Origin: Dasypus novemcinctus | Lineage: Eukaryota > Chordata > Mammalia > Cingulata > Dasypodidae | Direction of reading: 5' to 3' | DNA length: 64,000 nucleotides | Assembly: GCF_030445035.2 (NCBI RefSeq) | Contig: NC_080680.1 | Span: forward strand, 97,531,157-97,595,156 | Part shown: piece by piece, positions 46,132 through 58,859 of the stretch | Numbering within the stretch: position 1 is the stretch's first letter | Layout: every line of letters begins with the position of its first letter | Notes under the pieces: generated by a model | Database searches by the model: none | What the model was told of the DNA's origin: nothing | Seen by the model: the letters and a program-made list of their open reading frames with translations, nothing else | Program-made: the position numbers and the translations under genes

Positions 46132-46569
46132 AAGCCCTATTTTACATGGAGAAGATGTTCTCGGCTATGGATGAAGTTGACAGTGAGGCTGTAGAGTCTG
46201 GCAAGTAAAAGGCTCAGGGTCACCCTCCAAATCTCAACTCAAAGGGGCAGAGGGTGCTGCCCTGTGTGTGGCCCCAGAGAGCGGGGCTGGGACCAGGTCA
46301 GGCCGGTTATAGCTCAAGTCACAGGCGTCCCAAAGGGAGGCTGAGCCCGTTTAGTTTTAAGGGCTTGTGCACCTTGTGTGGAAGTGTGCATGCAGGTGCG
46401 AGGAGACCCCTTTAGACCCTGGAGGGAATGGTTTGGGGGTAAAGGGGGTTAAGGGAAGCCTCAGGGAAGCAGTGGGGGAAGCCCCAGGAGGGTTGTGAGA
46501 AACAACAGAAATGCCATCTACAGCTGGAACAGGCAAGAGGCAGAAGAGTCTACTGTAGTCAAGGGCAAA

Positions 46570-46760
46570 AGTTGTTTCTACTCCTTATAAAACATGCCAC
46601 CTTGAGTACTTCAAGCCATTCAACTCTATAGGCCCCAGCATCCCCATCGTAAGTGAGAATAATGACACCTCCCTCACGGGGTGACTGTAAGGATTAAATG
46701 AGATGCTCAGGAGCATTGGGCAAATGCCAGCTACTAGGCACAGCTGACTGTTCACTCCTT
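46570..46760 (+). repeat. MIR-like fragment
   Basis: 'ccccatcgtaagtgagaataatgacacctcc', 'gtgactgtaaggattaaatgagatg' and 'gccagctactaggcac' follow the MIR 3' half. Confidence 0.55.
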
Positions 46761-49098
46761 CACTGAGCAGGCATGGTTGTAGGAGCTTCTGTGAAGAAGG
46801 CTGATGAACGACAAGCTGCTATCAAGACTGACGATCCTAACGTCCATTAAGGGCCCAACATTTTAAGGGTTGAGATATGGGGTGACTTTCCAGACTGTTC
46901 CTTGTCCCTTTTCCCTGACCACTCAAATTCCTTGCTTTCTCCATGCCTCAGTTTTCCCCATCTGCAAAATGGAGGCAAACCACATCTGTCCAAATATGCT
47001 CGGGGATGACTTTTCTAAAAAAGCTCTTAATTTCCTACCCTCTGGTGCTTGGGGGTGGGAGTAAACTCCACTGAGGGGCCCCACTGGCCCTCTGCTGTGA
47101 CTTAGAGCAGTCCCAGCCCTAATCTCCACACATGTTTTTGTGGTCCCAAGCCATTGCCCACACCTTGGCCAGGCCTGGAAGGGGGAGAAATCCTGGTCAA
47201 GGTTTGCCTCCCCAGAGGAGGTGCCCAGGCTGGTGGGACTGTCTGACTCTAGAATTAGAACATCAGAAAACTGCAGAAGCTTCTGCATGTCATGGCCAGG
47301 CTAGTACAGGAGCTGCCTGGAAATCTCTGCGCACAGTGGGAGAGGACAGCCCTGGAGCACAGTCAGGACAAAGGGCGCTGACCTCCTGGGAATCGAGCAG
47401 CAGGACACAGAAAGGGCAGCACTGCGCCCGGAGCACCCAGCAGAGCTGTCTCTCCCTAGGCCCAGCCTGGCCTGGCCGGCCTGGGAACCGGTTGCTTAGA
47501 AGTCCAGAGCTCAGTCCGGGCCCAGCTGGGGTCCCAGAGGACCAGAGAAGAATGCAGCTGCCTGGTGGCCCCAGGACCCTAGGGAAACAGAGCCTGTCCT
47601 AAAAAAGGCAGGGAGGTTGGCCGCCCTGCCTGGGAAGGCATCCTGGATGACAAGGCCTGGCGACACGGTCCCTCCCTGCCCGGGGTTCCCCCGGTCCCAG
47701 GCCAGGGGCAGGTCCTGGCAGATCACCAGGAACTTGTGGGACGCCCTCCCTGAACACACTGAGCCCTGGATTGGAAGGCAGTGTGCTTGGCCTCCAGCCC
47801 TGGCCCTTCCCCTGGGAAGCCAGAAACACCTTTGTGTCTGGGAGCCTGTGCTTCCCCCCATCCCCACTCAGCAGGGCTGAGATGGCCAAGAGGAAGGACC
47901 ACACCCTGGCAACCAAAACAGGACAGGGCCGCTTGCTATAGCTACAAGGCAGCCAAAGCCGGGCACACAGTAGGGGCCCAATATATGTGACCAAATGAAC
48001 AAAGCCATGGCAGGCTGGACTTACCTATGACAGGCACTAAGTGTCCACTAGGTGCCCAGCTGGGTGAGAGTGTGCTCTCCAGGATATACACATCACCTCA
48101 CGGCCTTCTCCCAGTATCTGGGCCCAAAGGGCAGCATCGCCCTGCTGAGGGCGACAGCTAGAGGCAGAGGCCTGTCCTGTACACATCCCCAGTTAATGTG
48201 AAGGCTTCAGGGAAGGAGGAGGCAGGACATTGAGGCGTGAAGAAAGAGTGCTTGGTCTAGTCACGCAGTCCAGGAGTGAGGCTGGGATCCTCACGGCTGA
48301 TCGTCCTCTGACCTACTTCCAGCTGGGCCAGGCCAGACGCCCGGCACCCAGTTGGTCTAGTGCCCCAGTCCAACTTGATGGAGGAGGTAGGGGTGGAGGA
48401 GGGGTGCACTTGGCCAGAGAGTTCTGGGTTCCTGTCCTGTTCTACCGCTATCCTACTTGTGCCCTTGGGCCCATCCCCCTTCCCATGGACCCCCAGACTT
48501 GCTGTGTGGCCCTGAACAAGCTCCCCCCCACTCTCCAGGCAGCAGTTTCCTTACCTACTGAACTGCCTAGTACAGAGAGCCACAAAACCCACACTGTGTC
48601 ATCTCCCCATAAACCTATGGGACCACCACTAATAACAAATAGTAACAGCTCACTGCTGCCTGGTAATAACTTGGGGCCCCAGGGCTGGGATGGGGTGCTG
48701 GTGCTGGGTCCCTGAAAGAGAGGCAGCCTTCCACATCCTGACCATACCTCACTCCCACCCTTTCCAGTATAATTTGCAGGCCTACTGGAGTTTTCAAAGA
48801 ACATTCACCTTTGTATATCTTTCTTTCCTTTTTTTTTTTTTTGAGGGGGGTATACAGAGAGAGAAGAAACAAAAAACTTTCCATCTAATCCCCCAAGTCA
48901 TCCTGCAGCTTGAATAATTTCAGGTTTTTAATCAATAGCTGTCAGACTTGTCAAATTACTTTGGGGACCGCAAAGCAGTTTTTAAACATTCATAAACCTC
49001 AGTAGAACAGTGAAGTGTCCTGAATTTTAAGAGAAGAGATTCTGAGAAACACTCACTGAATAGGATAAGATTTAGGCAAATCAAAATTGAGTTGAGGG

Positions 49099-49182
49099 GA
49101 GGGGTGTAGCTCAGTGGCTGAGCACCTACTTCCCATACACAAGGTCCCGGGTTCAATTCCTGGTATCCCTTAAAAAAAAAAG
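49099..49182 (+). mobile_element. tRNA-Ala-like SINE (DAS type), monomer
   Basis: GGTGTAGCTCAGTGGCTGAG (A-box), CGGGTTCAATTCC (B-box), TGGTATCCCT, then a pure A-tail. Flanked by TGAGTTGAGGG (49088-49098) and TGAGCTGAGGG (49183-49193), an 11-base target duplication with one mismatch. Confidence 0.87.
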
Positions 49183-51639
49183 TGAGCTGAGGGCCAACTG
49201 TCCCTTCTGCTTCTGAATGGATGATAGCTCTCCACACTCTCCTTGATCCCCAGGAGAAATTTCCAGGCCTGGCCCAGCTGCTCAGAAAGATTAGGGTGCA
49301 TGACGCCCCAAAACCCCGAGCCCCCCTCACCTTCCTGAGTAAGGCCCTTCCATAACCCCCTGCTCCCAACTCCTCCCACAGCACTCAGGGCTGTGGCCTC
49401 CGCCTCACCCAATGACCCTGACACTGTCGATCTTAGAGCATCCAGGCTCTCTGCACCTCCCAGGCACACACAGTCCCTCTGCCTGGCGGTCACTCCCCCA
49501 TCACTGGGACAATTCCTGAGAATGTTTCAAGGCCCGGGCCGAGCTGTCCCCTTCTTTGCCAGCTCTGCTTGTGCCCGTCTCCCCCTCACAAGGGCAAACA
49601 CACACATGCACCCCCTCGTCACACCAGAGCCTGGGATTGGTTTCTGTCTCCCCACCTCCCCTGTGGCCACAAATACCTCTAACCTGGTGGTCCTCAGGGC
49701 CCTGGGCGCTCAGGACTGAGTGGGGAGCAAGGAACAACACGAAACAAAAAATGAACGAGCTGAAGGCCAGATACTTCCACTCCTGAAGTAGCAAAAGGCC
49801 CTCCGGCTAATCTGAAACCTCACAGCTATCCACATCCAGGAAGGCCCATGGGCTCCTGATGCTCCCCCCAAGACTGTGCGCCGGGGGCAGAGGCGGCATC
49901 CTTTCTTGTCACACCTCCATCCCAGACCCAGGCACCATGCCATGTGGCATCCTGGAGGGTACAGGCCAGTCTTATTAGGGTGATGTGGGAATTTCTCCTC
50001 CCATCCCTGGGAACCAACTAGGACCTCAACTAGGACCAGCCGCTTGTTCATGCAGCCCCAGCTCCTGGCACTGTGTTAGTTGATATCTGGATGAATGTGG
50101 TGAGGAGGCCTCCTTCCTTAAAAATAAACACATGTGGGGGTGGTGGGGGTGGGGAGTGGGGGTGTACAGGATTCTCTTATATTTTTTAAGGTAACATTTT
50201 GTATGATCTACGTATCTTTCAAAAATATAATAAAAATCCATTTTTAAAAAATGAACACATGCAAACAGGATGCTTTAAGACCTTGGTCAACCTAAATAAC
50301 CTCTCTATTTTAATCATCCTAAAATGGGGAAACCCCCTTTGGCCCTGTGACTGCTGCAGGCGTGACCTGGCATGTAGTGAGCTCTCAATGGGCAAGGCCC
50401 TACCTTTCCCTGGCCATTCTGCCCCTTCTGGCCCCTGAACCACTTCTCTGGAGCCTCTGGCTTCCTCCTAGGCCCACTGACATTTCCAGGATGCCTCTCT
50501 CGCCCCACCCAGTCTGCAGATCCCTCCTGTCCCTCTCTGCATCTGGGTTCTCAAAAAGACTCTCTGCCAACTGGCTCCAGAGAATCTCACCTGCTACACT
50601 CCCATCCCCCAAGAGCAGGCTCCAAAGGACAGGCCAAGTTATGCAGGAGCCTCATTTAAGGAGATAAGGAATCCAGGGCCAAGGACGGCTGACTCATCCC
50701 TTGTCAAGAGATGACACTTCTGGAACAAACGCTGGCCATCAGACTCCTGTTCCAATGCTCACCTCCCCAGCCCAGCTGCCTCCATTCCAGCCTCCACTTA
50801 GGATGGAGGGCTTTGTGGCCACACAGGAGTCCCTCCTGAGAGTGCAGGGATCTTGTTCAAGGCCATGCAGCAGACTGGCAGTAGGAGGCTGGGCCAAGTG
50901 AGCACAGCCCACAGTTTGGTCTCTTCTGCATCTCAGTTTCTGCACCTGTCAAATGGGCTGTCCTTATCTCTTGCCAGAGCTTGCTAAAGATTCATTAAGC
51001 TAATGTCCCCCCACTTCAGGAAACCCAGTGTATAGTTACTGATCGTCCCCAGTGTGCCATTGCTCACCCCAGCCTGGTATCTGGGAGTCCCAGGGCACAT
51101 CTCAGAACTGCTTCTTCTTAGACGATAACTAGCAGGGGACAGTCAGGAGTGTTCAGTACTGGTAAAATGGCTGACAGCAAGCCATGGCTCCCAGGACTCC
51201 GGCAAAGGCAGAACTCAGGGAAATGATGTCAAAGGAAACCAGGAGTGTGGTTGCTAAGTTCTTCCTATTCCTCGTGACTGTGCACCCAAGCCGTCTGTGG
51301 CTCCCGAGTATCTCACCAACCACACACTATTGCTTACGCATGCTCCTGGTAAGTACACATGGAGGCACTAGCTCTACATTTTGTAGACCCTACACCTATA
51401 ACCGTCCCACAACCCAGCCACTCTACTACAGGTTCCCGAACCCTTAGTTAAGGAAACTGAGACTCCAGGAGCTCAAGGAGCTTCTGCTAGTCCTGACTGT
51501 GTTGCAGTCCAGAGCCCATCCTCTTCCCACATTCCTCACTGGCTAACTGTAGGATAAGCTAACGCTGCTGTCTCGCTCTGTCATCTGCCAACTGATAAAT
51601 ATACTTTAAATACAGCTTCCAAGGTGCATCCCAACCCAC

Positions 51640-51800
51640 CACAACTGACACTGCTCAGTCCCATCGGGCTGCCCACCACTGTTCAAGTTATTCACTCTAC
51701 TTAGAACACGCTTTCCCAGCCATAAAGTCCTCATCCTTCAACACCCAGCTCAGAGGCCACTATTTCCATGAAGCCAAACAGCAAAACTGTTGCTCTCTTC
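51640..51800 (+). repeat. L2-like LINE 3' fragment
   Basis: 'acttagaacacgctttcccagcc...catccttcaacacccagctcagaggccactatttccatgaagcc' follows the L2 3'-end order ('tggaatgctcttcc', 'ttcaggtctcagctcaaatgtcacc', 'aggccttccctgacc'). Old and diverged. Confidence 0.5.
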
Positions 51801-51962
51801 AGGGTTGGCCCCATCACAGCCCACAAGGAAGGAGAGGCTAAGAGAGGTCAAGCAGCTTGCCTAAGGTTATAGCTGGAAGGTTGGAGGCCTGGCATCTGTG
51901 CACCAACTCCAAAACTCTTTTCCCTGCCCAACAATGCCCTTAGGCTTTCAACAAACCTACCA

Positions 51963-52174
51963 TGGGGAGCAATGGTAGCTCAAGTGGCTGAGCACCTGCT
52001 TCCCATATATAATGTCCTAGGTTTGATCCCCAGTATCTCCTAAAAACAACAACAAAAAACAACTCTCATTGGGGAATGGATGTAGCTCAGTGGTTGAGTG
52101 CCTGCTTCCCATGTACAAGGTCCTAGGTTCAATCCCTGGCACCTCTTAAACAAAAACAAAACAAAACAAAAGTG
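51963..52174 (+). mobile_element. Dimeric tRNA-Ala-like SINE (DAS type) with perfect target duplication
   Basis: Two heads (GGTAGCTCAAGTGGCTGAGC with GGTTTGATCCCC, and GATGTAGCTCAGTGGTTGAG with GGTTCAATCCCT), each followed by an A-rich stretch, joined by CAACTCTCATTGGGGA. The composite is flanked by AAACCTACCA at 51953-51962 and 52175-52184, a perfect 10-base duplication, so the dimer was copied as a unit. The linker matches the one at 46.0 kb. Confidence 0.92.
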
Positions 52175-53574
52175 AAACCTACCAGAAATCATGGGATCAA
52201 ATATACTAACTTTCAAGTAACTAACAGGAACCCTGGGTCACCAGAAACTGTGAACTCTGCCTTTGTCACCCGCTGTGTAAGCCTGTGAAATGGTGAGAAT
52301 GACATCTCGATGGCAGGTAGTCAGCCACCGCACCCCAACAGTGGCGGTGATGATGACCAAGGAGCCCTGAGACTTGGCTGCAACAAGCCAAATCCCTTCC
52401 CTGACTTCTCCAGAGTCTGGATATTTCCCCAGTAAAAACTCTACCACGTCAGTGACCTGGCTTCTGGCAATTGTTTCAAATATTAAAGCTGGAGCCAAAA
52501 CACACCCCAGGCCCAGACACAACCTTTCCGGTCTTCCCCATCCTCCTCCAACCCCCATTGGGCTCAGGGGTCCAGAAGCAGACCCAGGAAGACAGGAGGA
52601 GGAAAGAGAGTCCCTAAAGGGGATGGGGAGAAGACATGCCCCTGCCCTTACCCCCAGCACAGCCTGGCCTGGCCCAGGGCTGGGCGACTCAGAGCAAAGG
52701 CCAAGCACCTCTGCTCAGAAAACATTTCAGAGTTGCTGGCATTTCCCGGTTCTCACCGGAGCAGGCCAGAGGCCACTGGCTCCTATGGAAAGGCATGACA
52801 CGACAGTGGGTTTCCTTCTCTTTGTGAAAAACTAAAAACAGCAACTACACTTGCTGGTTTCTCACTCTGGCGGGGCGGTCCTAATTGCTTCCACATTCTG
52901 GGCAGGCGATGGCTGTCTGAGGAGAGATCCCCATCCTGGGGGAACTCGGGGTCACTCACAAGAATGGGCACCTGGAACAACAACCCCTGGGTGACCCAAG
53001 GACGCCCATCTCGATAGGCCTCCCTGGGCCCAGGAGGCTGATCTGGTCTGGTCAGCAGCCCGAGGCTGCCAGGCTCACCCCTTCCTGTCCTCCCTCACCC
53101 CAGCCTCGGCCCAGGTCACTCACCATCCCTCAGCACGGCCACCAGGCTCACCAGGCCGGGGAAGAGGAGAGGCCAGGCCTGCCCCACCGCTGCCCGCTGT
53201 TCCCCACTGGCCCCAGCCAGTCCAATCCCACTCTGGTCCTAGACATACCGCTCCAGCCCTGTCCACTGGGACTAATCAGAGCTAGTTAAACAAAGGCTAT
53301 GTTCCAACTCTGTGTAATGTGCTTTTAAAGGGCCAGTGTCCCGCTTGGGCCTGCTGGGGACTTAAAGGCACAGATACCTTTTTCTGTCCAACAAACAGGA
53401 AAGCAAAACAATTCAAACAAAAAAAAAACCCGAAGTCATGAGGCCTTGGGCTTCTAAGAAAGATTTTAGACACAATGAACAACAGCAGAAATCCAAATTT
53501 CACCCGCCAAGTCCCAAGGAACCCAAAAACAAAAGCACTGAGGCCTAGTAAAAAATAAAAGTAGGGGTGGCAGG

Positions 53575-53775
53575 CATTTTTGAGCACTTGCTTTGTGCCA
53601 GACACAGGGTTTAGTACCTTACAGCATTACCCTACTGATTCCTCACAGCTCTGCAAGTGAAGTGGCACCACTGTCCCCACTTACAGATGAGGAAACTGAG
53701 GGCCAAGAGGTTCTGTACCTTGCCCAGGACTACCAGCAAGCCAGCAGCAGAGCTGGGACACAACTCCCGGTAGTT
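53575..53775 (-). repeat. MIR-type fragment
   Basis: The plus strand carries the MIR reverse complement: 'gagcacttgctttgtgccagacac', 'cttacagatgaggaaactgagggccaagagg' and 'gcagagctgggac'. Confidence 0.65.
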
Positions 53776-54578
53776 CAACGCCAAGCCACGAAGCCAGGGT
53801 TCTTTCTCCCACCTGTGCCCTCCCAAGAGAGGCCCAACTTTCCCCATCCTGACCCTGCACTCCACCTGCTCCATATCCATTAGCAAGCTCTGTGAGGGGG
53901 AATCATTGGTCATGGATGCCCCACCACTGGATTTCAAGTTTGAGCCTCAAAAACCTATGAGGTTAATTCTATTACTTCCCCTGCCTGAGATGGGAAGATG
54001 CAAAGGACAACTTCTGACAATGAGAAAGGACAGACACAAAGGTGAAGGCAGAGGAAAGGAGAGCGCAGGACAAAGAGGGAGAGAAGCAGCAGATGGGGGC
54101 ACTCTGTCCCTTCTGGGGCAGGCTGTGTGGCCAGGAGGGCAAGTGTTTATCAAGCTGTGTTCCCAAGTTTATCAGGTGAGCTGGCCAAGGTCCTCCCATT
54201 CCCTTCCACTGGATTTGAGGGGCAGGACTAGAGAGAAAGGGGGCCTTCCTGGGGCCCCTAAGCTCCAAGGATCGGAGGGTCCTGCCCAGCTACTGGAACG
54301 GAAATGTGGAGAAGTGAGAAGGAAGGGCCTTAGAACAGGTCTCAGAAGCCCTCCAAGAATGATGGGCCATTTTTCTGATCCCCCTGGAGGGGCTAGGCAT
54401 GCAGTAGGTGCTATACCCCTCATCCTCCATCAGACTAGCCAAGGCCGTTTTCGTCTTCAAGCCTAACTCTGCTGGGGCCTGGTTACTCAAGGATTTACCA
54501 CGCTCATTCTGTTCCTATAGAGCCTGGCAGTCAAGTAAGTTTGAAGCAATGTACTTGGTGATTAAGAACATAGGCTCT

Positions 54579-54683
54579 GGGAAGCAGGTGTAGCCTCAGT
54601 GGTTGAGTGCTTGCTCCCCACATACAAGGTTTTCAGTTCAATCCCTGGTATCTCCTTAAAAAAACTTTTTAAAATTTAAAAAT
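54579..54683 (+). mobile_element. tRNA-Ala-like SINE (DAS type), monomer
   Basis: GGGAAGCAGGTGTAGCCTCAG, CAGTTCAATCCCTGGTATCTCC, then an A/T-rich tail. Flanked by AGAACATAGGCTCT (54565-54578) and AGAACATGGGCTCT (54684-54697), a 14-base duplication with one mismatch. The A-box carries a one-base insertion (TAGCCTCAG). Confidence 0.88.
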
Positions 54684-54734
54684 AGAACATGGGCTCTCAA
54701 GCCAGACTATTTGAGTTCTATAAGGAGGCCTGAT

Positions 54735-54895
54735 TTGGGGGAGTTGAAGGCCCAGGTTGCAATTCTGGTTGTGTCACTTAACTGTGGAACTTTGGGTAAA
54801 CACTTTCATTTCTCTGAGCCTCAGTTTTCTAATGTGTAAAATGAGCTAATATACTATTCCCTGTAGATAACGGATGTAAAAATACAGGTTAGCCA
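54735..54895 (+). repeat. MIR SINE
   Basis: 'ggttgcaattctggttgtgtcacttaactgtgg', 'tttctctgagcctcagttttctaatgtgtaaaatgag' follow the MIR core in order on the plus strand. Confidence 0.75.
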
Positions 54896-56269
54896 AATGC
54901 AGAAAAATCATTTAACAAAACAACTGGGAACCCCCAAAACTCAAATATCTGTGCTGTCATTCATTCAACAGACCCTGAGCACCCATCATGGATTCATCAG
55001 ACCTCAGGCAGCTCCCAACTCTACACTGTTTCTCCCCAAGCCAAACACAGTCCCCCACCCCCACCCCTACTCCCAGGCAGCAAGGCCTGGGTAAGGAGAG
55101 GTCCAAGCCACCAAAATAACCTGAGAAAAGAGCTCAAACTTCTCTGGAAGCCACACACACAGGGGCCTTCCAGACAAACGCCGTTTGTGCAAAGGAAGTC
55201 TAGTTCTACTCTGGGAAAGACCCTCTGAGTAAACCATGCTCAGGATGCTCGTATTTTGGGCCTTGGACACTGCAAGAGACCAGGGCATGGAGAGGGGGAG
55301 GACAGAGCCAGCATGAGTCAGAAGTGAGACACATACAATATGGCAGTTAGGCCTCCAGAGAAGAGTTAGAAGGAAAGGGAAGGCAGAGCTCAGAGAGCTG
55401 TCAACTATCATTCTGGGGGCCCACACCAGCTCACTCGAATCAGGATCTCTGGGAATACTGCTCAGAGGATTCCAATCCACGCCCCAGGTAGAGAACCACT
55501 GGATAAGCCGCTGGTAAACCCAGGCTCACACAAAACACATTTAAGCCCCTCCCTTCACTCTCCGTGGCCTCCCAGACTGGTCCAGTTGTCTGAGCACTCT
55601 GTCTCTGTACACCTGCTGCCTCCACTCCCTCATCTCCTTTTCTTATTCAACATACCTATGCTTGACCCCACTCGTTCTCCTCAAGATCACCAAAGCCTTC
55701 ATGATTTTCAGCAAGCCGCCTCCTGGAAACCCAGGGCACCTGCTCTCTGGCTTTTCTCCTACCCTTAGGTAGGAGACCTTGCTACCTCTCCTCCACATGC
55801 CAGGAGTTTCCTCCACATGGCAGGAGTCTTGCAGGGTTCTTTCTGATGTTAGGGGCTCTCTTATGCAAAACACTTTCCTTTGGTGATCTCATCCACTTCT
55901 GTAGCTTTAAATACCTCCAGTGTGCTCAGGACTCCTAAATTTATATCTCCGGCCCTTCCCTCCTCCGAGCTCCAGACTCACATATCTAAATGCCAGCTTG
56001 GCATCTCTTGGATGCCTCACAGAACCTCACGCCTGAAATGTCCCAGGTGGAGCTCGATCTTAGCTGTTTAAGCCAGGAACCCTCCCTTTCCCTCACCATT
56101 GGAATCCAATCCATCAGAGACCCCGTGGCTACCTCCTCCGCAATCTCCCCAGTCCATCCATTCCTCTCCAGCTCCTGCAGCAGTCCAGTTCAGGCAGCCT
56201 CCAGTGGCCACTCGGCCCCCACCCCCCATCTACTCTCTGACCAGGCTGTCAGAAGGAACCTTCAGAAAT

Positions 56270-56560
56270 GCAAATCCAGTGATTTAACTCCCAGTTTAAA
56301 ACTCTTCAGTTACTCCCCACAGCACTGGGAATAAATCCAAACTTCTCAAAAGGACAAAGTCCTGCGGGATTTAGTCGGTCTACCCTCTGACCTCATCCAA
56401 CAACCCCGCCCCAGCCTCTGCTTTCCTCCCACCTCAGGGCCTTTGTACTGGCTGCTCCCTTTGCTCTTGCTCCACCCACCCCTCTCTGAATGGCTGGCTT
56501 GTGGTGCCTTCTGGGACCCTGTCTACTGCAGGTCTTGCCCCACACCTATTCTCCAGTTAA
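56270..56560 (+). repeat. Old LINE (L2-like) fragment
   Basis: 'aaaactcttcagttactccccacagcactgggaataaatccaaact' then 'tctgacctcatcc' and 'agggcctttgtactggctgctccctttgctc', a familiar order for an old mammalian LINE 3' region. Similar sequence extends upstream to about 55.6 kb. Confidence 0.5.
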
Positions 56561-57254
56561 ACATTAGGCTTGTTTCCTTCACAGCATCTTGTTCCTTCAG
56601 CCAACAAATATTTATTAAATGCAAACGCTGTGCCAGGCACTATTTTAGGCACTGGGGACACAGGTGCTGAACAAAGAAGACAAAACTCCCTGATTTACAT
56701 TCTAGCAGAGGAACTTCACACGATCTGGAATTACTTTGTTTCTCCACTTATCTATTATCTGTCACTCCCACCAAGAAAGTAAGCTTTGTGCTGCCATGAA
56801 TGCTATGTCAGTTATATTTCTGCATTCTAAGAGAGGGTCTGGCATGGTGTAAGAGTTCAAGAAGTATTTACTAAACACATATGCGAAAACAAGGACCAAG
56901 GCAGTGAAGAACCAAACCAGAAAAAAGACACAAGAACTCAAGAGTCAGTCTTTGTTTCCCAGGGCAGGTGCCTCTCAATGACCCAGGGCCTCAGCAACGC
57001 CTCAGCCTGGAAACCAGTCTTTCTGGGGAAGGGATATAATGCACAAGTGGCAGCTTCACTTAACTGCTGGAGAACAGATGGGCAGAACTGCGCAGCCAGG
57101 GAGGCCTTCTTCAAGATGTTAGATTTACAAGGCCAACCCTCACATCCCCCAAATCTAGGGAGAGGCAGAAACCCCATTTGTCTTAGGTTCTGATGTTCTT
57201 TGCTCTGGCAGGAAAAAAGGTAAAAAAAGAAAAACCCCACCCCCCAAAAAACAA

Positions 57255-57280
57255 AACCACCTTTACTGTTTATTAGCATC
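57255..57280 (-). terminator. Candidate polyadenylation signal inside the large intron
   Basis: The minus strand has AATAAA at 57274-57269, followed after about 12 bases by GGTTTTGTTTTTTGGGGGG, a strong U/GU-rich downstream element. The arrangement is that of a working poly(A) site in the sense orientation of DAB2IP. No transcript evidence is available. Confidence 0.4.
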
Positions 57281-58859
57281 TAGATCAATAAAAGTTCTAG
57301 GAGTAGAGAGGCAGGCTTGTTTGAGTGGCTGGTCGCCCAAGCACCCAGCTGCTTCGCCCTTGTCCTTGCGCTTCAAACTCCAGGTTAAAGGTGCACCTGC
57401 CCAGGACCCTCGAGGGCACTGAAGCCAACCTCATGGCCTCTGGGGCCTGGAGCAGTCTGCTGCGGCCTCCTCTCCTCACCTGGGGCCACACGTGTAGCTC
57501 CCTCCCCACACAACTCCAGGCTCTCGGAGGGCAGGGCGTCAGCCCGCATCTTCACTCTTTCTCCCAAGCCCCTGAAGAGGGTCCCCATTCCATCCTCCTG
57601 CGTCAGCGTGAGCACCCTCGGCAGGGCCCAGGGGAGCTGGCTGTAGATGCCACAGCCAACCAGGAAGTTCCGTACAGGCGGCAGGTCCTGGACCCTGCCT
57701 CCTGGGAGAAGTAGACCCTCACCCACCACCAGGACCCACCCACTCCCATTCCAGACCTGGCCCAGCCCACACCTGGTTGGAACTTCCTGGGCACCCCACC
57801 CACACCCCAGGCTGAGCTACCACAGACCTTTGCCGAGGGAACACAGGCCTCCTTGCTGACCAGGATCTGGGTACGCGGGTTTTGGGAGCCAGCTCTGACT
57901 TCCGAGGATAGCCGGCTTTCCACGGCGCGGCCCCTTCGGCCAGGCCTAGGATCTTGCTGAGGTTGTCCCCGAGGAGTCTGAGGCCACAGAGGCCCATTCC
58001 CGAGGGTGACAGGCACCCAGGTGCTGCTCCTGGCCCAACCTGGGGGCCTTTCAGCCCAGGCCAGCATCTAAGAGGTGTGCCCAGGATGGCTTCCCCTACC
58101 GTAAAACTCCTGCTGAATCTGGGTCTTCCAAGTTGAAATTTCCAAAAAGATTTTTTTTAAAAAGGAGGAAATAAACAAATAAAACTGCAGTGACATCTAG
58201 AGATTTCCGGGTCCTTCAGGGAACAAGTGGAAAATTACAGTCTTCCATACAGGTAACCACACGGCACAACCTCCAGGTCCAAGAAGGCTAGCAAAACACC
58301 GTAAGACAAACACTCACATCCAACTACAGGGAAGTCTCCCTCCCAGTGCACCTGGGCAGCAGGGTGCAGCGCAGAGTCCTGGGTCCCGGAAACTGCAGGA
58401 GCCTCTGGGGAGAGGTCCTTCCAGGCTCCTCCCCCGAAAATGCTGACTCTGCCCAGGGCCATATCCAGCCACGGTCCCGCCTTGGGACCTTGGCACGTGC
58501 CATTCCCTTCCCCAGGCCAGCCTGCTTTCTCCTCATCCAGGTCTCAACCAAGTCACATCCTAGGCAAGGCCCTCTGACTGCCCCAGAGGAAGTTGCAAGT
58601 CCTGCCCGGGGAGATCTCACCCGCCGTCATTTTCTTCATGGCTTTGATCTGAAATCGTCTTGTTTCTTGCCTTTCTCCCACCATGAGAATGCCAGGCCCA
58701 GGAGACCCAACACACCTAGAAACAAATGCCCCGCACAAAGCAGGCCCTCGAAAGACCTGTTAATAAATGAATTTATTTTTCTGGCCGGTCTGTAAGTGGA
58801 CGCCAAGTCAACAACAGGGCTCTGCTTGAAGCAACTTAACGTCTCCACGGTGCGTCACT

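Noticed and set aside
53050..53130. Minus-strand sequence with a good donor (GGGATG|GTGAGT), a possible alternative first exon
   Set aside because: No convincing acceptor or promoter on its upstream side, and joining it to the exon at 42454 would put its ATG out of frame with DAB2IP. Probably a chance donor.
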